A stretch of 41,836 bases of DNA from Sporosarcina highlanderae (GTDB lineage: Bacteria > Bacillota > Bacilli > Bacillales_A > Planococcaceae). Shown in pieces: positions 38,959 through 41,836 of this stretch. Both the position numbers and the translations under genes were made by a program. The notes under the pieces are model-generated. The model was not told where the DNA came from. It saw nothing but the letters and a program-made list of their open reading frames with translations, and ran no database searches. The DNA is taken from the NCBI RefSeq assembly GCF_030433715.1, contig NZ_JAROCC010000020.1:1-41836 (forward strand), read 5' to 3'. Position 1 is the first letter of the stretch. Each line of letters opens with the position of its first letter.

Positions 38959-39225
38959 TTAGTTTCCTTGTCTTTGCAGCCACTTAATTAAAAATTCTTC
39001 GGTTTCCCTTGCCGGAAAATACCACTTTCCTCCAACTTTCATTTTCGGAAAGGCCTTATGGTGAAAAAATGTATCTTGAATGGTATTCCAGCTCATACAC
39101 GTGCGCCGCTTTAACTCAGCAGAATCCCAGAAAACTTTTTCGGCATCTACAGATTGAATTTTTTTGCCGATTGCTTCCAAATACATTTGCTCCACTTTTG
39201 CTTCATCGATAGTTACTGAAATCAT
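38959..39225 (-). CDS. DUF771-type helix-turn-helix protein
   Basis: An 88-residue protein: acidic helical start (VTIDEAKVEQMYLEAIGKKI), then an excisionase-like winged helix (WDSAELKRRTCMSWNTIQDT, FPKMKVGGKWYFPARETEEF). DUF771 proteins lie between Cro and antirepressor genes in many Gram-positive phages. It overlaps the Cro-like gene by ATGA. It could serve in regulation or as Xis. Confidence 0.85.
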   Translation of the reverse strand: MISVTIDEAKVEQMYLEAIGKKIQSVDAEKVFWDSAELKRRTCMSWNTIQDTFFHHKAFPKMKVGGKWYFPARETEEFLIKWLQRQGN

Positions 39226-39458
39226 TTTGTGTTCACCTCACTTTCCCCGACTGCAATATTATTGCAATCTATAGGTAAAAAAATTTCTTCCATTCTTCTT
39301 CCAAAGTAGTTTGCCAGAATGAACATTTCATTCGAATCAAACAGCGTTATACCTCTTTCCTTTTTAGAGTAAGTAGTTAGGCTAACATCTAAGACTTTTG
39401 CTACGTCCGCTTGAAATAGTCCCGCTTCTTTGCGCAGTCTGTACAAATTCCACTGCAT
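39222..39458 (-). CDS. Cro-like Xre-family repressor
   Basis: A 78-residue Xre-type HTH protein (LYRLRKEAGLFQADVAKVLD, then VSLTTYSKKERG) that starts the lytic operon 50 bp after the -10 of PR. Comparison with the CI-like protein on the other side and the shared operators at 39513-39558 makes it the Cro of the switch. AAGGTGG precedes the ATG. Confidence 0.88.
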   Translation of the reverse strand: MQWNLYRLRKEAGLFQADVAKVLDVSLTTYSKKERGITLFDSNEMFILANYFGRRMEEIFLPIDCNNIAVGESEVNTK

Positions 39459-39507
39459 CTTGATTCACCACCTTCCAAAACTATTAATCTATTAGCTTGT
39501 AAATCAA

Positions 39508-39536
39508 TATTAATGCAATTAAATTGCATTGTCAAC
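39508..39536 (-). promoter_or_regulatory. PR, main lytic promoter (minus strand)
   Basis: TTGACA (39536-39531), a 17-bp spacer, and TAATAT (39513-39508) form a near-ideal sigma-A promoter reading into the Cro-like gene. The spacer is the inner 17 bp of the palindromic operator, so repressor binding must block it. Confidence 0.88.
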
Positions 39537-39558
39537 ATTTATTGCAATATAAATGCAT
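39513..39558. promoter_or_regulatory. Repressor operators O1 and O2
   Basis: O1 (39513-39531) is the perfect palindrome AATGCAATTAAATTGCATT. O2 (39542-39558, TTGCAATATAAATGCAT) matches it at 13 of 17 positions. A third partial copy with AATGCATT lies near the repressor's own promoter (about 39583-39600). They lie between the Cro-like and CI-like genes. Confidence 0.82.
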
Positions 39559-39577
39559 ATAATATTTAATAAATTGC

Positions 39578-39605
39578 TTTATTACAATTGAAAATGCATT
39601 ATAAT
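39578..39605 (+). promoter_or_regulatory. Candidate repressor promoter PRM
   Basis: TATAAT at 39600-39605 is a perfect -10, 22 bp before the repressor ATG. The -35 (TTTATT, 39578, 16-bp spacer) is weak, as is common for promoters that need activation by the bound repressor. A partial operator overlaps it. Confidence 0.55.
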
Positions 39606-39627
39606 TAGAGATGAAAGGGTGAAGTGG

Positions 39628-40032
39628 ATGCTGACAAAAAAAGAATTACAGAAATATGTAGGAAAGAAAATAAGGGAGTACAGGGTTAAAAACAAACTTA
39701 CTCAAGAACAAGTGGGAGAAAAGATAGGGGTAAAGAACAACATGGTGTCAGCTTATGAGAGGGGCGCATCCTCTCCACATTCTGATACATTCTTTGCGCT
39801 GGCGGCATTGTTTGGAGTTCGAGTGGATGACTTTTTTCCACCAGTCGAATATAACGAGCCGCACCTTCATTTGGAGAAAACATTAGAGCGTGAGTCGATG
39901 AATGTGGAAGAAATGAGGTTTCTTCAAAAATTAATAGAAAAAACCCTTTCTCTTGAAGGAGAGGAAAGGGAAAAGTTTCTTGAAAGCATCAAGCTTTCCG
40001 TTGATTTTTACAATCGCTTGTATAAGGATTGA
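39628..40032 (+). CDS. Short CI-like Xre-family repressor
   Basis: A 134-residue repressor. The HTH is IREYRVKNKLTQEQVGEKIG, then VKNNMVSAYERG (about residues 13-45). A short C-terminal part holds FFPPVEYNEPHLHLEKTLER and an acidic helical end, probably for dimerisation. No S24 peptidase domain with its Ser-Lys pair is present, so RecA-driven self-cleavage is not expected. ATG 39628 with GAAAGGGTGAAGTGG is used rather than GTG 39619. Confidence 0.88.
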   Translation: MLTKKELQKYVGKKIREYRVKNKLTQEQVGEKIGVKNNMVSAYERGASSPHSDTFFALAALFGVRVDDFFPPVEYNEPHLHLEKTLERESMNVEEMRFLQKLIEKTLSLEGEEREKFLESIKLSVDFYNRLYKD

Positions 40033-40126
40033 TTTTTTGATCTCGCTTTTCAGTGTTGGATTTAGGTTTGTCGCAGTTAATTAATCTCACAAAACTCATC
40101 AGTAGCATCATCACATCTTCTGTCAT
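39989..40126 (-). CDS. Possible small antisense ORF (45 aa)
   Basis: ATG 40126 with GGCGGTGAA upstream opens a 45-residue frame (MTEDVMMLLMSFVRLINCDK) that runs antisense into the 3' end of the repressor gene. A hydrophobic start and basic tail resemble small membrane peptides. There is no promoter seen, so this is tentative. Confidence 0.3.
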   Translation of the reverse strand: MTEDVMMLLMSFVRLINCDKPKSNTEKRDQKINPYTSDCKNQRKA

Positions 40127-40165
40127 TTCACCGCCGCCTTTAATATGTGATTGAGGGGTGTTTCC

Positions 40166-40390
40166 TTGGCTTACAAAGTCGGAAAATGCCTACTTCAAGA
40201 TTTGTTAGATCTCCGCGGAATGGACCAAACGCAATTAGCCTTGAAAATGGGCAGAAAACCTCAACAAATCAATAAGTACATCACCAACAGACAAAGAATG
40301 TCTCTTGAGGTCGCCAAAAACATTGCAAGTTTGCTCCATTGTCAAATGGAAGATTTATACGAATGGATTGAAGTAGGCGATAACGAGTAG
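40166..40390 (+). CDS. Second Xre-family HTH protein
   Basis: A 74-residue protein with HTH in DLRGMDQTQLALKMGRKPQQ, then INKYITNRQRM. TTG 40166 lies 5 bp after GAGGGGTG; another TTG at 40151 is before that site. It lies between the repressor and the integrase. Its likely role is regulation of integrase or lysogeny. Confidence 0.78.
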   Translation: MAYKVGKCLLQDLLDLRGMDQTQLALKMGRKPQQINKYITNRQRMSLEVAKNIASLLHCQMEDLYEWIEVGDNE

Positions 40391-40405
40391 ATTTAGGTCT
40401 ACTCG
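40384..40405 (+). other. Perfect hairpin at the end of the HTH gene
   Basis: CGAGTAGA-TTTAGG-TCTACTCG has an 8-bp perfect stem overlapping the stop codon. There is no T tract, so it is not a normal intrinsic terminator; it may stabilise the mRNA end or be a protein site. Confidence 0.45.
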
Positions 40406-40459
40406 CCGACCGAGAACAGCCGAACAGCTTAAATTCATTATAGAACTTTTAAAGAATAT

Positions 40460-40489
40460 TTGCAGTATTATTTATTTCTTGTATATAAT
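40460..40489 (+). promoter_or_regulatory. Integrase promoter
   Basis: TTGCAG (40460-40465), 18-bp spacer and perfect TATAAT (40484-40489), 64 bp before the integrase ATG. A LexA box follows it at 40503-40514. Confidence 0.7.
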
Positions 40490-40502
40490 ATAACATAAGT
40501 GG

Positions 40503-40514
40503 GAACGCATGTTC
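40503..40514. promoter_or_regulatory. LexA (DinR) SOS box upstream of the integrase
   Basis: GAAC-GCAT-GTTC matches the Bacillus LexA core GAAC-N4-GTTC and also its central RNRY pattern; the flanks GG/CC add symmetry. It lies 13 bp after the -10, a position where LexA would block transcription. Confidence 0.7.
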
Positions 40515-40553
40515 CACTATTCTTAGAATAATTGCAGAAAGTAGGTTTTACGG

Positions 40554-41720
40554 ATGGCCACATACAGAAAATTAAAAAGCGGCAAGTGGCAAGCGAGGGT
40601 TTCAAAAGATGGAAAAGAATTTAGCATTGGCACATTTCGAACAAAAAAAGAAGCTGAAATCGAAGCAGGTAAAGTCGAAGAAAGAATTTATTACGGTCAA
40701 ACGTTGAATGACCGGAATATGATGTTTGATGAAGTCGTGGATGAGTGGCTGAACGAACACAAAAAATCAAATGTGAAGGAATCTACATTTGAGCAGTTAG
40801 AGGTTATTGTGAGACTGCATATCCTGCCGTACTTTGAAAATAAAAAAATTATGCGGATCCGTAGGTCGGATATTAATCGATGGATGAAACTGTATGCTGA
40901 AATGAAAAACGAGGATGGCAGCGATAAGTATTCATACGGATCAAGAGTCAAATATCTCTCTGTAATGAAGAGTATATTCCACTACGCTGTTCATGAACTC
41001 GAAGTATTGGAGAAGAATCCTACCGATCGATTGACGGTGCCCATACAGGATTCTGTTGCCGCACATGAAAAGGTTAAATATTACTCCTTGGAAGAATTGA
41101 ACAAACTACTCAGTTTCATGAAATCTTACAAGCACCAACGGTTTGAAGGGTACCAATTATATTATATGCTTATGTACTTTTTAAGTGAGACAGGACTACG
41201 GATCAGTGAAGCTCTTGCGTTGAAATGGACAGATATAAAGGATGGGAAAGTGACCGTTGAACGACAGACGAGTAGAAATAACAATAACGGTTTGAAATTA
41301 ACCACGCTAAAAAATACGTCGTCATATCGGACAATTGGATTAAATGAGGATTTGTTACATGAACTGAAGAAATTTAAGTTAAAACAAAATGAAATGATTT
41401 TAGGAATGAAATCCTTTCATAAAAGTGGGGATGGCATCATATTTCAAAATTATATGGGGAACTACCTTACACCGTCCACAGTTCGGGACATGATTCAGAA
41501 ATATTGTGAGCAAGCTGAAGTCGAGTACAAAGGAACACACGGTTTCAGGCATACGCACGCTGTTCTTTTGTTAGAGTCGGGTGCAAGTATCAAATTTGTA
41601 GCGGATCGTCTTGGTCATAAAACAATCAAAACGACATCTGACACGTATCTTGATATCACCGAAAAAATAGAAGAAGACGAACTAAAAAAGTTCGCCTCCT
41701 ACACCTCGCGGAAAATCTGA
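40554..41720 (+). CDS. int: Tyrosine-type site-specific integrase
   Basis: A 388-residue tyrosine recombinase. The N-terminal arm-binding AP2-like domain is residues 3-50 (RKLKSGKWQARVSKDGKEFS), the SAM-like core-binding domain is about 57-155, and the catalytic domain 175-385. Catalytic residues: R216 (TGLRISEA), K253 (TLKNTSS), H329 and R332 (HGFRHTH), H355 (LGHKTIK) and Y365 (SDTYLDI). It joins phage and host core sites at the 35-bp repeat. Its gene ends 81 bp before attR, and the terminator and arm site lie between. Confidence 0.97.
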   Translation: MATYRKLKSGKWQARVSKDGKEFSIGTFRTKKEAEIEAGKVEERIYYGQTLNDRNMMFDEVVDEWLNEHKKSNVKESTFEQLEVIVRLHILPYFENKKIMRIRRSDINRWMKLYAEMKNEDGSDKYSYGSRVKYLSVMKSIFHYAVHELEVLEKNPTDRLTVPIQDSVAAHEKVKYYSLEELNKLLSFMKSYKHQRFEGYQLYYMLMYFLSETGLRISEALALKWTDIKDGKVTVERQTSRNNNNGLKLTTLKNTSSYRTIGLNEDLLHELKKFKLKQNEMILGMKSFHKSGDGIIFQNYMGNYLTPSTVRDMIQKYCEQAEVEYKGTHGFRHTHAVLLLESGASIKFVADRLGHKTIKTTSDTYLDITEKIEEDELKKFASYTSRKI

Positions 41721-41762
41721 ATCGGCACGAAATCGGCACGTCCGGTTTTCCGCTCTTTTTTT
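41708..41762 (+). terminator. Integrase terminator enclosing the right arm site
   Basis: GCGGAAAATC (41708-41717) pairs with GGTTTTCCGC (41744-41753), 10 bp with one G-U, followed by TCTTTTTTT. The loop of 26 bases contains the TCGGCACG direct repeats, so terminator and putative Int arm site share the same DNA. Confidence 0.75.
41722..41742 (+). repeat. Putative integrase arm-type site, right arm
   Basis: Exact copy of the double-octamer block at 137-157 (TCGGCACG-AAA-TCGGCACG, then TC), immediately after the integrase stop and 59 bp before the attachment core. Confidence 0.65.
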
Positions 41763-41801
41763 ATCGCCAATAAACGTTGTTGTATCAGTGTTTAAAGGTA
41801 C

Positions 41802-41836
41802 TTATCCGATAGAACCTTCCATCTCGAACTTGATAA
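41802..41836. other. attR core (right attachment repeat)
   Basis: Exact copy of bases 1-35. On the minus strand host coding sequence would enter here from the right and end in frame with IKFEMEGSIG and TAA, so the target gene is rebuilt at this end. Its identification as sufB rests on my recollection of the SufB C-terminus. Confidence 0.93.

Noticed and set aside
1..41836. CRISPR arrays, tRNA or rRNA genes, IS elements
   Set aside because: No regularly spaced long repeats with unique spacers, no cloverleaf or CCA-type signature, and no transposase was found on either strand.

Overview
The window is one complete temperate siphovirus-type prophage. It starts and ends with the same 35-bp sequence (1-35 and 41802-41836), the duplicated attachment core, so the element itself is about 41.8 kb. 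Read on the minus strand, the core encodes the peptide IKFEMEGSIG followed by a stop. I recognise this from memory as the C-terminus of SufB of Bacillus-type hosts, so the phage probably sits at the 3' end of sufB and rebuilds it at its integrase end. Low to moderate GC, strong AGGAGG-type ribosome binding sites, frequent TTG/GTG starts, a sporulation-type sigma factor, a YyaC-type spore protein and a Bacillus-type LexA box point to a spore-forming member of the Bacillales. The genus cannot be settled from the sequence alone.

Layout. (1) 301-4012, plus strand: a separate accessory module with a small protein, 12-bp iteron-like repeats, an FtsK/SpoIIIE-type ATPase, a replication-relaxation family protein, a TrbC/VirB2-like small membrane protein, two tiny ORFs each followed by a near-identical hairpin, and a promoter with palindromes ahead of two small regulatory genes. 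It ends at a bidirectional terminator (4023-4057). (2) Minus strand, read from right to left, is one long lytic transcription unit. It begins at a promoter at 39508-39536 whose 17-bp spacer lies wholly inside a 19-bp palindromic operator. It runs through a Cro-like protein, a DUF771-type protein, an antirepressor, several tiny proteins, YyaC, Gam, ERF, a DnaD-like initiator with internal iterons, a DnaB-type helicase, HNH nuclease, SSB, a homing-type HNH nuclease, RusA, a sigma factor, a tandem-HTH protein, DUF3310 and MazG-like proteins, and an ArpU-like late regulator. The structural genes follow: HNH, TerS, TerL, portal, protease, HK97-type capsid, head-tail connectors, major tail protein, G/GT tail chaperones, tape measure, Dit, Tal, accessory tail proteins and BppU. 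Holin and amidase come last. (3) 39628-41720, plus strand: short CI-like repressor, second HTH protein, LexA box and tyrosine integrase.

How the parts work together. Divergent promoters around 39513-39605 form the lysis-lysogeny switch, and a perfect GAAC-N4-GTTC SOS box sits between the integrase promoter and its gene. Identical double-octamer direct repeats flank the attachment core on both arms and look like integrase arm sites. The tail chaperones carry a canonical GGGAAAC -1 slippery heptamer in the right frame, inside the only short overlap where a shift could work.

The most interesting points are the conjugation/plasmid-like left module in a phage, the co-occurrence of a sigma factor and YyaC (a possible link to host sporulation), and the compact regulatory architecture at both ends.
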